From positions 186,001 to 250,000 of the forward strand of contig CBDBMQ010000020.1 in the NCBI GenBank assembly GCA_965207565.1: 64,000 bases of DNA, in the 5' to 3' direction. A program made the translations under genes and the position numbers. Origin of the DNA: Bin80 sp965207565. GTDB taxonomy: Bacteria; Bacteroidota; Rhodothermia; Rhodothermales; Bin80. Within the stretch, counting starts at the first letter, position 1. Each line of letters opens with the position of its first letter. The notes below the pieces were generated by a model. The model was not told the origin of the DNA. It saw only the letters and a program-made list of their open reading frames with translations, and did not search any database. Shown here piece after piece: positions 47,194 through 56,596 of the stretch.

Positions 47194-48240
47194 ATGCAGG
47201 CAGTCATGAAGATTGCGCCGGGGACCGGGCATATCGCGGTATCTGAAATCCCGGAGCCTGACCCTGGCCCGGATCAGGTAAAACTCAAGGTACATGCTGC
47301 CGGTCTCTGCGGGACGGATTTGCATATCTACCACGACGAATTCAAGTCCTGCCCACCGGTAGTCCTGGGACATGAAGTCGCTGGAGAAGTGGTGGAAATC
47401 GGCCAAGGGGTCCCCGACAAGCTCCTAGGCTCACGAGTAACCTCTGAAACCTATTTTCGTACATGCAATTCCTGTCGTTACTGCCGGGATGGACACGCCA
47501 ATCTTTGCCTGGACAGGCAGTCCATTGGCTCTGCAGTCAATGGGGGATTTGCAGAATACCTTGTCGTTCCTGCCCAGAATGTGCACCGTTTACCCGAACA
47601 CATCTCCTACCGTGAAGGTGCCATCACCGAGCCACTGGCCTGCGTTGTGCACGGCGTGTTACTCGCCGCACCCACGATACGGGCTGGTGATTTGGCCGTC
47701 ATTGCCGGTCCGGGAGCAATTGGCCTGCTAACCCTGCAGATCCTCAAGGCCAGTCATGCAACCGTTGTCGTTTTGGGAACCAATGCAGATTCGGACCGCC
47801 TGAGTCTGGCACATGATCTCGGAGCAGATTACGTAGCCAATGTGGAAACAAGAGATATTCATGCACTCATTCAGGATGTATCCCTCCAGGGACTGGGAGC
47901 GGATGTGGTCTACGAGTGCTCGGGGGCGGGGGCCGCGGCCCAGGAACTGCTGCGCCTTGTGCGCCGTCGTGGACGTTATGTACAGGTAGGTCTGTTTGGG
48001 AAATCTATCGCGTGGGACCTGGATCAGGTATGCTACAAGGAACTCACGGTGACTGGCAGCAATGCCTCGACACCGGAATCTTGGATCCGCGCAATCCATC
48101 TCCTTCAGAATGGCACGGTCAAAACCGGCCCGCTCATTACGCACGACTTTACCCTCTCGCAGTGGGAGAGTGCATTTCAGGTCTTTACGCAAAAAAGTGG
48201 CGTGAAAGCATTGTTTCGGCCTCATTTTGATCGAATTTGA
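47194..48240 (+). CDS. Zinc-dependent alcohol dehydrogenase (MDR; threonine/sorbitol dehydrogenase-like)
   Basis: The 348-aa enzyme has catalytic-zinc residues Cys39 (GLCGTDLHIYH) and His60-Glu61 (VLGHEVAGEVVEIG), four structural-zinc cysteines at 91, 94, 97 and 105 (CNSCRYCRDGHANLC), and the nucleotide motif VIAGPGAIGLLTLQ. It oxidises a polyol or amino-alcohol with NAD(P). Pairing with the DSD1-type gene suggests hydroxy-amino-acid breakdown, but the substrate is not fixed by sequence. Confidence 0.87.
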   Translation: MQAVMKIAPGTGHIAVSEIPEPDPGPDQVKLKVHAAGLCGTDLHIYHDEFKSCPPVVLGHEVAGEVVEIGQGVPDKLLGSRVTSETYFRTCNSCRYCRDGHANLCLDRQSIGSAVNGGFAEYLVVPAQNVHRLPEHISYREGAITEPLACVVHGVLLAAPTIRAGDLAVIAGPGAIGLLTLQILKASHATVVVLGTNADSDRLSLAHDLGADYVANVETRDIHALIQDVSLQGLGADVVYECSGAGAAAQELLRLVRRRGRYVQVGLFGKSIAWDLDQVCYKELTVTGSNASTPESWIRAIHLLQNGTVKTGPLITHDFTLSQWESAFQVFTQKSGVKALFRPHFDRI

Positions 48241-48309
48241 AGCCTTCCCCTAATTATCCTTAAATTGCCGTCTTATACGATCACTGCTTAACCATTTCAA
48301 TGCTTTTCT

Positions 48310-49563
48310 ATGGCTGATCCATCACTGGGACTTATTGGGCTTAGCTACAAAGCTGCTCCGGTAGAAATCCGGGAGAGTCTTACCCTTCTTCCACAGCAAA
48401 AGCTTGATTTTTTTGATGCAGCGCGTGCATCCTTTGACGGGTTGGCTGTATTGTCCACCTGTAATCGCGTAGAGTTTTATGGTCATGTGAATGGATCCGA
48501 ACCGGCCACCGATGCACTACAGTCTTTGTTGCGTCGTTCCTTTGACTTCTCCACGGCTGAGTCCTATCTCTATTATAAACAGACCACGGATGCGGTTCGC
48601 CACCTGATGCATGTAGCCTGTGGTCTGGACTCAATGGTATTGGGCGAGTCTCAAATTTTGGGTCAAGTACATGATTGCCTCCAGTCTTCGGAGGCTGCCT
48701 TGCTTGCAAGCCCAGAGCTGACCACGGTCTTCAAGGCGGCCATCAAGACCGGAAAGCGTGCACGCAGCGAAACCGCGCTGGGAAAGTTCCCCATCAGCGT
48801 TGCCTCAATTGCAATTGACCGTATCCTTCTTGAAGCGGGCCCATTGGATGATCTGCATGTCGCGGTCATTGGCACCGGTGAGATGGGTAGCTTGGCAGGA
48901 AAAATTCTCCGGAAAAAAGCGATTGCACAACTCACTTTTGTCAATCGTTACCCTGATCGTGCAAAAGAGTTGGCCGTTGATTCATGTGCACAGGCAATAC
49001 CGATTGAAGAACTGCGGGAGGCCGTTTCGAGCGCAGATGTCGTGATCAGTGCAACGGGTGCTCCGCATATCATCCTTGGCCCCGAACATATTACACCTCG
49101 AAAGAGCCGCCCACTCCTTTTGGTTGATCTGGCGGTTCCGAGAGATATTGACCCGTTCCTGAATGAGTTGCCAAACGTAACCCTCCTGGATATTGATCAT
49201 CTGAAACACGGGATCGCCAGGTCAAAGGCCGCCCGCCAGGCGGAAGTGCCCCAGGTAGAAAAAATCATTGAAAAAGAATTAGACATCCTTGATCAGCGCC
49301 TTCAAATGCTGAAAATTGAACCGGTCATTACTGCCCTGCGGAAAAAAGCCGAGACAATCCGGCAGACAGAATTTTCTCAGACCCTGGAGGAACTTGGACC
49401 GCTGGATGCGCAAGTGGTGGAAAAGCTTGAGTATTTTTCGAATGCTCTGGTGAAGAAGTTGCTGCATGATCCGACGCTTCGCCTCAGGCATGGCAATCCT
49501 GAACTGGATCCACACATCATTCGCCAACTCTTTGGCTTGCAGGAGCCTACGTCAAACCAATGA
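48310..49563 (+). CDS. hemA: Glutamyl-tRNA reductase
   Basis: The 417-aa enzyme has the catalytic Cys51 in VLSTCNRVEFYG, then HLMHVACGLDSMVLGESQIL and the NADPH site AVIGTGEMGSLAG, and a C-terminal dimerisation helix. It reduces glutamyl-tRNA to glutamate-1-semialdehyde, the first committed step of tetrapyrrole synthesis. It is first gene of an eight-gene haem operon and its stop overlaps hemC by four bases. The 69-base gap upstream should contain the operon promoter. Confidence 0.96.
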   Translation: MADPSLGLIGLSYKAAPVEIRESLTLLPQQKLDFFDAARASFDGLAVLSTCNRVEFYGHVNGSEPATDALQSLLRRSFDFSTAESYLYYKQTTDAVRHLMHVACGLDSMVLGESQILGQVHDCLQSSEAALLASPELTTVFKAAIKTGKRARSETALGKFPISVASIAIDRILLEAGPLDDLHVAVIGTGEMGSLAGKILRKKAIAQLTFVNRYPDRAKELAVDSCAQAIPIEELREAVSSADVVISATGAPHIILGPEHITPRKSRPLLLVDLAVPRDIDPFLNELPNVTLLDIDHLKHGIARSKAARQAEVPQVEKIIEKELDILDQRLQMLKIEPVITALRKKAETIRQTEFSQTLEELGPLDAQVVEKLEYFSNALVKKLLHDPTLRLRHGNPELDPHIIRQLFGLQEPTSNQ

Positions 49564-50465
49564 CGCGGCAATTAAGGGTAGGCACGCGCCGCTCTGTGTT
49601 GGCGAGAACTCAGACTCGCCATGTACTCCAACTCCTGAAGATGATCAGTCCACAGCTGGATTTCCAGATTCAGACGATCTCAACCATCGGAGATCAGACT
49701 ACAGGCCCACTTCCCACTTCAAACCCCGGTGTCTTTACCAGTACGCTGGAAACTGCACTCCTCAACCATGAGATTGACTTTGCCGTTCACTCTCTTAAAG
49801 ACCTCCCGATTGAGCAACCGGAAGAATTGATGATTGCCGCCATCCCCAGGCGGAGTACAGCTTTTGATGTTTTAGTGACTGCATCCGGCCTGCCCCTTGA
49901 TGGCCTGCCCCCGGACACTACGGTTGGTACTTCAAGTCTGCGGCGCACTGCCCAACTGCTTGCAGCCCGGCCAGACCTCCTGATTGCACCTCTGCGGGGC
50001 AATATTGATACCCGGGTTGAGAAAGTATTGAATGGGCAACTACAGGCCATTGTACTTGCAGAAGCTGGTTTGTTGAGACTTGGCGTATCCGATAGATACA
50101 TGTGGAGGATCCCCATGGATCTTATGCTTCCGGCCCCTGCGCAAGGAGCCCTCGCTGTGGAGTGCCGGAAGGATGATCTGGAGATCATCCGTATTTTAGA
50201 ATCCATCAACTGTTCTGTAACTTGGACCGCCACCACCGCCGAACGCACGTTTCTTGAAGTCGCTGGAGGAGGCTGTTCGATCCCGGTTGCCGCTTATGCG
50301 GAGCAGATCAATGGTGAAATCCATTTGAGCGGTGAGGTGCGATCCCTAGATGGATGCCGCAAAATCGCTGTATCGGGAATCGGGACGGATGCGGTGACGC
50401 TGGGAAAACAACTGGCACAAAACGCATATCAAATGGGTGCCAGGGAGGTGCTTCAACGTGGATAG
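49560..50465 (+). CDS. hemC: Porphobilinogen deaminase (hydroxymethylbilane synthase)
   Basis: The 301-aa enzyme has VGTRRSVLARTQT, VHSLKDLPIEQPE with the catalytic Asp region, VGTSSLRRTAQLLA, LRGNIDTRVEK, PAPAQGALAVECR and the dipyrromethane-cofactor Cys239 in AGGGCSIPVAAY. It joins four porphobilinogens into hydroxymethylbilane. It overlaps hemA by 4 and hemD by about 8 bases. Confidence 0.96.
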   Translation: MTRQLRVGTRRSVLARTQTRHVLQLLKMISPQLDFQIQTISTIGDQTTGPLPTSNPGVFTSTLETALLNHEIDFAVHSLKDLPIEQPEELMIAAIPRRSTAFDVLVTASGLPLDGLPPDTTVGTSSLRRTAQLLAARPDLLIAPLRGNIDTRVEKVLNGQLQAIVLAEAGLLRLGVSDRYMWRIPMDLMLPAPAQGALAVECRKDDLEIIRILESINCSVTWTATTAERTFLEVAGGGCSIPVAAYAEQINGEIHLSGEVRSLDGCRKIAVSGIGTDAVTLGKQLAQNAYQMGAREVLQRG

Positions 50466-51207
50466 TCCTCTTGTCGGGAAACGGATTGCGATTACACGCC
50501 CGGTCCATCAGTCAACCGCGATGCACCGGATGCTTGAGGCACGGGGAGCCACGGTCGTGGAATTCCCAACCATTCGCATTGAACCCGCGTCAAATCCTGA
50601 ACCTTTACTGCGGGCGCTCAGCAAGTTAACCACATTTGACCGTGTTCTCTTTACCAGCGTGAATGGGGTTACGCATACATGGCAGCATCTACAGCATCCA
50701 TGGCCCAACTCGGTACGCGTTGCAGCGATTGGGCCCGCCACTGCTGCAGCACTCAATTCTCGCGGTGTCACGCCAGATTTTGTCCCATCTGAGTATGTCG
50801 CGGAAGCTCTTGTACATGGTCTGGGATCTGTCCAGTGTCAATCAATCCTACTGCCACGCGCCTCCAAAGCCCGCCCCACCCTGGTAGAACTGCTGCGTGC
50901 AGGCGGAGCAAAGGTCACCCTCGTGACTGCATACGAAACCCATGTGAACCACCCCCGAGATGCTGCGTACGCCGCATTTGCATACGGCGTGGATGCCATT
51001 ACCTTTACTAGTGGCTCAACCGTTGAGGGCTTTGTCACTGTTTCTCCAGATTCCAGGATCCCTGTAACCGCAGCCTGTATCGGCCCGGTTACGGCCCAGG
51101 TAGCAGCGGATGCCGGATTCAAGGTTGCCGTCGTGGCAAAAACATATACCACTGAAGGTCTCGTGACCGCCTTGGAAAAATACTTTGAAAAACTCAAACA
51201 AACATAG
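50458..51207 (+). CDS. hemD: Uroporphyrinogen-III synthase
   Basis: The protein has the weakly conserved HemD pattern: LVGKRIAITRPVHQSTAM at the start, DRVLFTSVNGVTHTWQHL, VAAIGPATAAALNSRG, ILLPRASKARPTLVELLR, ITFTSGSTVEGF and TAACIGPVTAQVAADAG. It closes and inverts the D ring to form uroporphyrinogen III. GTG at 50458 is chosen because GGGAGG at 50443-50448 is a good ribosome-binding site 9 bases before it. The ATG at 50437 would place that site inside the gene. Confidence 0.88.
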   Translation: MDSPLVGKRIAITRPVHQSTAMHRMLEARGATVVEFPTIRIEPASNPEPLLRALSKLTTFDRVLFTSVNGVTHTWQHLQHPWPNSVRVAAIGPATAAALNSRGVTPDFVPSEYVAEALVHGLGSVQCQSILLPRASKARPTLVELLRAGGAKVTLVTAYETHVNHPRDAAYAAFAYGVDAITFTSGSTVEGFVTVSPDSRIPVTAACIGPVTAQVAADAGFKVAVVAKTYTTEGLVTALEKYFEKLKQT

Positions 51208-52171
51208 ACGTCCAAGACGCCTGCGCGTCACCGGTGCCATACGTCGAATGGTGCGGGAAACCCGATTGTCTCCGGCAAATTTTATCTATCCCATTTTTGT
51301 GACGCGCGCACAGGCAGGCCCGATCAAAGGGATGCCGAATCAATTCCGGTATACCTTAGATGGTGCTCTGCGAGCGGCACGGGAGGCGGAAGAGGCAGGA
51401 GCGAATGGTATTCTTCTTTTTGGGATCCCTGAGTCCAAGGATGCCACCGGGACCCATGCCCTGTCTCCCTCGGGAATCATACCGGATACCCTTCGAGCTA
51501 TCAAGAACGCTGGACTGGATCTGGTACTCATCACCGATGTATGCCTCTGCTCCTATACCTCACACGGACACTGCGGAGTGATCCATGATGGCAAGTTGTC
51601 CAACGACGCCACCCTGCCCCTGCTGGCCGAAATGGCCCGCATTCACGCAGACAGCGGAGCAGACATTGTCGCACCAAGTGCAATGATGGATCATCAGGTG
51701 AGTGCAATCCGGGAGGAGCTGGACTCCGTAGGCCACCAAGATGTATCCATTCTTCCCTACAGTGCGAAGTACGCATCCGCTTTCTATGGCCCCTTCCGTG
51801 ATGCTGCGGGTGGAGCACCCCAATTTGGGGATCGAAAAACTCATCAGATGGATCCCTGCAACGCACACGAAGCCTTGCGGGAAATTGCCTTGGATATAGA
51901 GGAGGGAGCAGATATGATAATGATCAAACCCGCACTGGCCTATCTTGATGTAATTCGCCAAGTCCGAGACCGGTGGCCCGAAGTGCCGCTGGTGGCTTAT
52001 AATGTAAGCGGGGAGTACTCCATGCTGAAAGCTGCTGCCCTGCAAGACTATGTTGATGAATCCGCCGCAATTCTCGAAATCCTCACCAGCATCCGTCGGG
52101 CCGGTGCCCAAAGTATCATCACCTATCATGCACTGGAAGCGGCACGCTGGCTGAAGCAATCCACCCAATAA
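51185..52171 (+). CDS. hemB: Porphobilinogen synthase (delta-aminolevulinate dehydratase)
   Basis: The 328-aa enzyme has the N-terminal RPRRLRVTGAIRRMVRET pattern, the cysteine-rich zinc site DVCLCSYTSHGHCG, MMDHQVSAIRE, ILPYSAKYASAFYGPFRDA (first Schiff-base lysine region) and IKPALAYLDVIRQ (second lysine). It condenses two 5-aminolevulinates. The cysteine ligands indicate a zinc-dependent rather than Mg-only form. The start is TTG, overlapping hemD by 23 bases. Confidence 0.95.
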   Translation: MKNSNKHRRPRRLRVTGAIRRMVRETRLSPANFIYPIFVTRAQAGPIKGMPNQFRYTLDGALRAAREAEEAGANGILLFGIPESKDATGTHALSPSGIIPDTLRAIKNAGLDLVLITDVCLCSYTSHGHCGVIHDGKLSNDATLPLLAEMARIHADSGADIVAPSAMMDHQVSAIREELDSVGHQDVSILPYSAKYASAFYGPFRDAAGGAPQFGDRKTHQMDPCNAHEALREIALDIEEGADMIMIKPALAYLDVIRQVRDRWPEVPLVAYNVSGEYSMLKAAALQDYVDESAAILEILTSIRRAGAQSIITYHALEAARWLKQSTQ

Positions 52172-52906
52172 ATGGCTATTGATATACAGGAGAATCGAAC
52201 CGTCGGAGTTGATCTTCGAGAAAAGGGGAAGAACGAGTTTGATCACCCCATTTATCATGACGGCCGATTGTATATGCAACTATTGGTCTTCACCGGGCAG
52301 AGCGTAACCTCCAAGACCCTGGTTGGGGTGGTGGAAAAGTCCGGGTTCTGTGGAGCATTGTATTCCAGTCTCCATGATCCCAATGGAGTTGGCTTGTTAA
52401 CCGTCTCCGAAGATCCCCAGTTTTTTTTGACCGAACTCCGATCCTTCCTGCACGATAGCGATTTTTCTCGCCTGCAATGCCGCACCGACTGGACGATGAC
52501 TGGTCGCACCTACGCGATTGGATACGAAAACGACCTGAAAGAAACCTTGTTTGAACGCCCCAAGCGGCATGTGTGCAATCCTTCCTGGCCATGGGCGATC
52601 TGGTATCCGCTTCGTCGTTCGGGTGATTTTGAACACTTGAGCGCAGACGAGCGGCGAAAAGTCCTTATGGAACATGGTGGAATTGGTCGTGCATACGGGC
52701 GGAGCGATCATGCCCATGATATTCGCCTTGCCTGCCATGGACTCGATCAAAACGACAATGATTTCGTGGTGGGGCTTCTGAGCAAGGATTTACATCCACT
52801 GTCTGCAATTATTGAACGGATGCGCAGCACGCAGCAGACCTCGCGGTACTTGAGCAGCCTGGGGCCCTTCTTTGTCGGATATACACTCTGGCAATCTTCC
52901 TCCTGA
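52172..52906 (+). CDS. hemQ: HemQ, coproheme decarboxylase (chlorite dismutase family)
   Basis: The C-terminal half shows the chlorite-dismutase-family pattern: IWYPLRRSGDFEHLSADERR, then KVLMEHGGIGRAYG and LACHGLDQNDNDFVVGLLS, ending in LGPFFVGYTLW. Tyr145 in WYPLRR corresponds to the catalytic tyrosine of coproheme decarboxylases and His168 in MEHGGIGR to the proximal haem ligand. HemQ decarboxylates coproheme to haem b in the coproporphyrin-dependent route. It begins directly at the hemB stop (TAA ATG) and precedes hemE by 30 bases, so its place in the haem operon supports this role over chlorite detoxification. The conserved lysine of the usual YPMxK motif is Arg149 here. Confidence 0.8.
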   Translation: MAIDIQENRTVGVDLREKGKNEFDHPIYHDGRLYMQLLVFTGQSVTSKTLVGVVEKSGFCGALYSSLHDPNGVGLLTVSEDPQFFLTELRSFLHDSDFSRLQCRTDWTMTGRTYAIGYENDLKETLFERPKRHVCNPSWPWAIWYPLRRSGDFEHLSADERRKVLMEHGGIGRAYGRSDHAHDIRLACHGLDQNDNDFVVGLLSKDLHPLSAIIERMRSTQQTSRYLSSLGPFFVGYTLWQSSS

Positions 52907-52936
52907 CCGTTATAAAGATCCCAATACTTTTGTCCC

Positions 52937-53965
52937 ATGACTGGATGTGAGCGATTTCTGGCTGCATGCCGCGGGGAGGCGGTTGACTGCACCCCCATCT
53001 GGATCATGCGACAGGCTGGCCGTTACCTGCCTGACTATCGTGCACTGCGTCGTCAGTATTCGATGGAATCTGCCCTGAGCGCACCTGCGATTGCCGCCGA
53101 AATCACCCTCCTCCCCTTGAAGCACTTTGAGCTGGATGCGGCAATCATTTTTTCGGATATTCTGCCACCCTTAGCGGGTATGGGGCTTGACCTCTCGTTT
53201 GTACCAGGTCATGGCCCCTCCATTCAGAACCCACTTCGAACGCCCAAAGCCATCGACATGCTGGGGGTCCCTCCTGCCCAGGAAGCCATGGCCCCGACGC
53301 TGGAGGCAATCAAAATCGTCCGTCCTGAACTAGATGCACGTAATCTGGCCCTGATTGGATTCGCGGGTGCTCCTTTCACCATGGCCAGCTATGCGATCGA
53401 AGGGGGTGCCACACGTAGCTTCGCACACACGAAAGCGTTCATGTACAACAAGCCCGCAGCCTGGGATCGACTCATGGTCAAACTCTCCGGCTTGACCATT
53501 GACTACCTCAACGCACAAATCCGCGCCGGTGTGGACTGCGTACAGCTTTTTGATTCATGGGTCGGAGCGCTCAGCCGGTATGATTATGAACGCTACGTCA
53601 AGCCCTACAGTCATCGTGTGCTTTCAACCATCAAGAAGAAGGCTCCCGTGATTCATTTCAGCACGAACACAGGCACCTATCTGGACTTGATTGCAGCTGC
53701 GGGCGGTCATGTGATCGGAGTTGACTGGCGTATCCCCATTGATGAAGCACACCGGCTGGTAAACAGACCCGTCATGGGAAATTTAGACCCCTGCACCTTA
53801 TTAGGGCCATGGCGTGAGCTGATCCCCCATGCCCGGGATGTGATGCAACGCATTGCGGGGCAGCCAGGTCATATCTTTAATCTTGGGCACGGAATCCTGC
53901 CGGAAACGCCAGTAGAAAATGTAGCGCGACTGGTGGACTACGTACACAGCTATGACCATGGTTAA
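52937..53965 (+). CDS. hemE: Uroporphyrinogen decarboxylase
   Basis: The 342-aa enzyme has PIWIMRQAGRYLPDYRALR, the two-arginine substrate site, IIFSDILPPLAGMGLDL with the central Asp, GFAGAPFTMASYAIEGG, VQLFDSWVGAL and FNLGHGILPETPVENV. It converts uroporphyrinogen III to coproporphyrinogen III, the branch point between protoporphyrin and coproporphyrin routes. It overlaps hemH by 14 bases. Confidence 0.96.
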   Translation: MTGCERFLAACRGEAVDCTPIWIMRQAGRYLPDYRALRRQYSMESALSAPAIAAEITLLPLKHFELDAAIIFSDILPPLAGMGLDLSFVPGHGPSIQNPLRTPKAIDMLGVPPAQEAMAPTLEAIKIVRPELDARNLALIGFAGAPFTMASYAIEGGATRSFAHTKAFMYNKPAAWDRLMVKLSGLTIDYLNAQIRAGVDCVQLFDSWVGALSRYDYERYVKPYSHRVLSTIKKKAPVIHFSTNTGTYLDLIAAAGGHVIGVDWRIPIDEAHRLVNRPVMGNLDPCTLLGPWRELIPHARDVMQRIAGQPGHIFNLGHGILPETPVENVARLVDYVHSYDHG

Positions 53966-54920
53966 TCCTGAAAAACCGATTGGCATTTTGTTTATGGCCT
54001 ATGGGGGGCCGGATTGCCTCGAAGATATACCGGGCTACCTGGCTGATATTCGTGCCGGCCGAACAACATCAAAAGCACTGATTGAGGAGATTAAACGCAA
54101 TTACCGGTTGATTGGTGGATCCTCTCCACTTTTGGACTTGACCATCGAAACGACCCGCGCTGTAACGGATTTTCTGAATCCATCCAATGGGCCCATGCAC
54201 TTCAAACCCTACCTGGGCATGCGTCACTGGGCTCCATGGATTGAAGAAACGGTCGGTCATATGATTGAGGATGGAATCACTCGGTCCGTCAGTGTGGTCC
54301 TTGCGCCCCAGTACAGTGGAATGAGCATTGCGAAGTATCATAAAAAAATAGATGCGGGACTCAACTTCTATCGCGGTCAGATTGACTTTTCCCATATCCA
54401 GAGCTATCACGATGACCCGAGATTGATTGAGGCATTCGCCAAACGGGTCCGCATTGGTCTGGAGCGATTTCCTGAAGAGGACCGGACCAATGTGCATGTG
54501 ATCTTCAGCGCCCACAGCCTACCCACACGAATTGTGAAAGAAAACGATCCCTACCCCACTCAATGCTATGAAACTGCCGCGCTGGTCGCAAAAGCAGCCG
54601 GACTGACTCCAGATCAATGGTCTGGATGTTACCAGTCCGAAGGGCGGAGCCCCGAACCATGGCTCGGACCGCAATTAGAGGATTACCTGGTTGAGTTAGC
54701 CAATAAGGGGATCCAGAATGCGATCAGCATTCCTGTGGGTTTTGTGTCTGATCACGTAGAGGTGCTCTACGATATTGATATTGAAGCACAGGCCGTTGCG
54801 GAAGAACATCATATGCGTCTGGAGCGCCCTCCCTCGCTAAATAGTGATCCCCTTTTTGTCGAGGCCCTGGCAAGGTTGATCCACAAACAGGCTGTGGATG
54901 CTGGCTGGCTGGTCGCATGA
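53952..54920 (+). CDS. hemH: Ferrochelatase, coproporphyrin (Bacillus) type
   Basis: The 322-aa protein resembles the monomeric Bacillus-type enzyme: GILFMAYGGPDCLEDIPGYL, YRLIGGSSPLLDLT, SVSVVLAPQYSGMSIAKYHK, IFSAHSLPTRIVKENDPYP with the metal-binding His, CYQSEGRSPEPWLGP and SIPVGFVSDHVEVLYDID with the catalytic His and Glu. Together with HemQ it probably inserts iron into coproporphyrin III rather than protoporphyrin. There is no [2Fe-2S] C-terminal extension. It overlaps hemE by 14 and hemY by 4 bases. Confidence 0.92.
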   Translation: MTMVNPEKPIGILFMAYGGPDCLEDIPGYLADIRAGRTTSKALIEEIKRNYRLIGGSSPLLDLTIETTRAVTDFLNPSNGPMHFKPYLGMRHWAPWIEETVGHMIEDGITRSVSVVLAPQYSGMSIAKYHKKIDAGLNFYRGQIDFSHIQSYHDDPRLIEAFAKRVRIGLERFPEEDRTNVHVIFSAHSLPTRIVKENDPYPTQCYETAALVAKAAGLTPDQWSGCYQSEGRSPEPWLGPQLEDYLVELANKGIQNAISIPVGFVSDHVEVLYDIDIEAQAVAEEHHMRLERPPSLNSDPLFVEALARLIHKQAVDAGWLVA

Positions 54921-56254
54921 CCCGCGTCGTCATCATCGGGGGTGGCATTACTGGACTGAGCGCTGCCTGGGCACTGCGTCAGTCTCCCGATCCTCCCGAG
55001 ATCATGCTCCTGGAGCAGAGCGACCGACTGGGAGGATGTATCCATACCGAACAATTTAACGGCTTCCTGATGGAGCATGGGCCAGATGTATTTCTGGCTC
55101 GCAAGCCTGAAGCGATACAGCTGTGCAAAGCTCTGGGACTTTCTCTTCAAAAGACAAACAAAGATCAGCGGGGGGCATACCTGCGACGAGGGCACAGATT
55201 GTATCCGATACCGGAGGGGATGAGTGGGCTGGTACCGGGTCGGATTTGGCCGCTCCTCAGCTCTCCCCTGATCAGCCTCCAGGGGAAGCTGCGCGTACTT
55301 GCAGAACTTTTGCTCCCACCTCAAACGAATGGTGCAGATGAATCGATTCAAGACTTCTTCATCAGGCGGTTTGGCCGGGAAGCCTTCTTTGGCCTGATTG
55401 AGCCTCTCCTTGGCGGACTTGCCGGGGGGCGTGCCAACGAGCTCAGTATGAAGGCACTCCTGCCGCATACGATGAATCTCGAATCAAAGTATGGCAGCGT
55501 CCTCCTTGGAGTTGGCCGAATGCCCACTCAGGAGCCCACCTCTCCGCTCCTAAGCCTTCCAGATGGATTATCCTCTTTGGTCACCGCCCTGACCATGGTC
55601 AACGAAAACAGCATCCGCCCCGGACATACGGCTACGGCCATCACAAAAATAGGTGCACACTGGAAGGTCAGCATCGCCGGGTATGCTCCTCTGTCGGCCA
55701 CCGACATCATTCTAGCCGTACCTGCCTGGAGTGCGGCGGCGATCACTCATTCAGCGATTCCAGATCTAGCCGGACTCCTTCACCAAATCCCGTATCATGC
55801 AGGCACCATGGTTCATCTGGCCTACCATCAGACAGATGCCCCTAGGCCGCTCAATGGATATGGTCATCTGGTCGCCTCCGATCAAGCCACTTCTTCCGTG
55901 GCCGCGTGCACCTGGAGTGCGATCAAGCTCGCAGGACGTGCACCCGCTGGTCATTTACTGTTTAGGCTCTATTTACGCGGCACGAAGATGACCGACAAAG
56001 TTATACTTGCACAGGCGTGCGCAGAGATGGAACAGGCGCTGGGGATTACCGCAGATCCCCTATTCACCAGGATTCACCGCTTCCCCGCTGCGTTGCCCCA
56101 ATATACACTTGGGCATGTCGGGCGAATTAAGGAAATCCATGAAACTGCGAGCTTTCATTCAGGCCTCTATCTCGCGGGAAATTACCTGGATGGCGTGGGC
56201 ATTCCGGATTGTATTCGCAATGGAATCCATGCGGCACATCAGATCGCCAATTAA
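54917..56254 (+). CDS. hemY: Coproporphyrinogen/protoporphyrinogen oxidase (HemY type)
   Basis: The 445-aa FAD enzyme starts with the dinucleotide motif VVIIGGGITGLSAAWALRQ, has LGGCIHTEQFNGFLMEHGPD, EPLLGGLAGGRANELSM, and ends with LYLAGNYLDGVGIPDCIRNG, the HemG/HemY flavin-binding tail. In coproporphyrin-type pathways it oxidises coproporphyrinogen III to coproporphyrin III using oxygen. It closes the hem operon. Oxygen use implies an aerobic organism. Confidence 0.93.
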   Translation: MTRVVIIGGGITGLSAAWALRQSPDPPEIMLLEQSDRLGGCIHTEQFNGFLMEHGPDVFLARKPEAIQLCKALGLSLQKTNKDQRGAYLRRGHRLYPIPEGMSGLVPGRIWPLLSSPLISLQGKLRVLAELLLPPQTNGADESIQDFFIRRFGREAFFGLIEPLLGGLAGGRANELSMKALLPHTMNLESKYGSVLLGVGRMPTQEPTSPLLSLPDGLSSLVTALTMVNENSIRPGHTATAITKIGAHWKVSIAGYAPLSATDIILAVPAWSAAAITHSAIPDLAGLLHQIPYHAGTMVHLAYHQTDAPRPLNGYGHLVASDQATSSVAACTWSAIKLAGRAPAGHLLFRLYLRGTKMTDKVILAQACAEMEQALGITADPLFTRIHRFPAALPQYTLGHVGRIKEIHETASFHSGLYLAGNYLDGVGIPDCIRNGIHAAHQIAN

Positions 56255-56271
56255 AAATCTGTAGACTTCAA

Positions 56272-56520
56272 AAAATCGCCCCGCTCAAGAGTGTCCAGCG
56301 GCAATTCGATTTGCTGAGAGCCGAAGAGGAGATGGCGATTTCAAAGGAGGAATGGGGACTTCTGGAAAGTCGAACTGGCATATAGAGACAGGTCAACAGC
56401 ACCGAACTCGGCAGTCTTGTCTTCAAGGAGCCGCATTGGAAGGCTGCAGTCGCACAACTTCAAGGGGCTCAGGCGCGGTTGCAGGATGCTGAGGCGCGTC
56501 TGAAACTGTCTGACGACAAT
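56272..56520 (+). pseudogene. Remnant of an RND/HlyD-type membrane-fusion (adaptor) gene
   Basis: The frame reads KSVQRQFDLLRAEEEMAISK, a stop at about 56389, then TELGSLVFKEPHWKAAVAQL and QGAQARLQDAEARLKLS. This is the helical hairpin of membrane-fusion proteins (the EPxxxAAxAQLxxAxAxLxxAExxL pattern). The beta domains before and after are missing. An intact adaptor of the same family lies 5.4 kb downstream on the same strand but is not a close copy. Confidence 0.6.
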
Positions 56521-56596
56521 TCGTTTGAAAAGACACGTTTCGTACATACCCGTCTGGAATCAGAACCCGTGACTGGAAATCCAGACTCAGGAGCTC

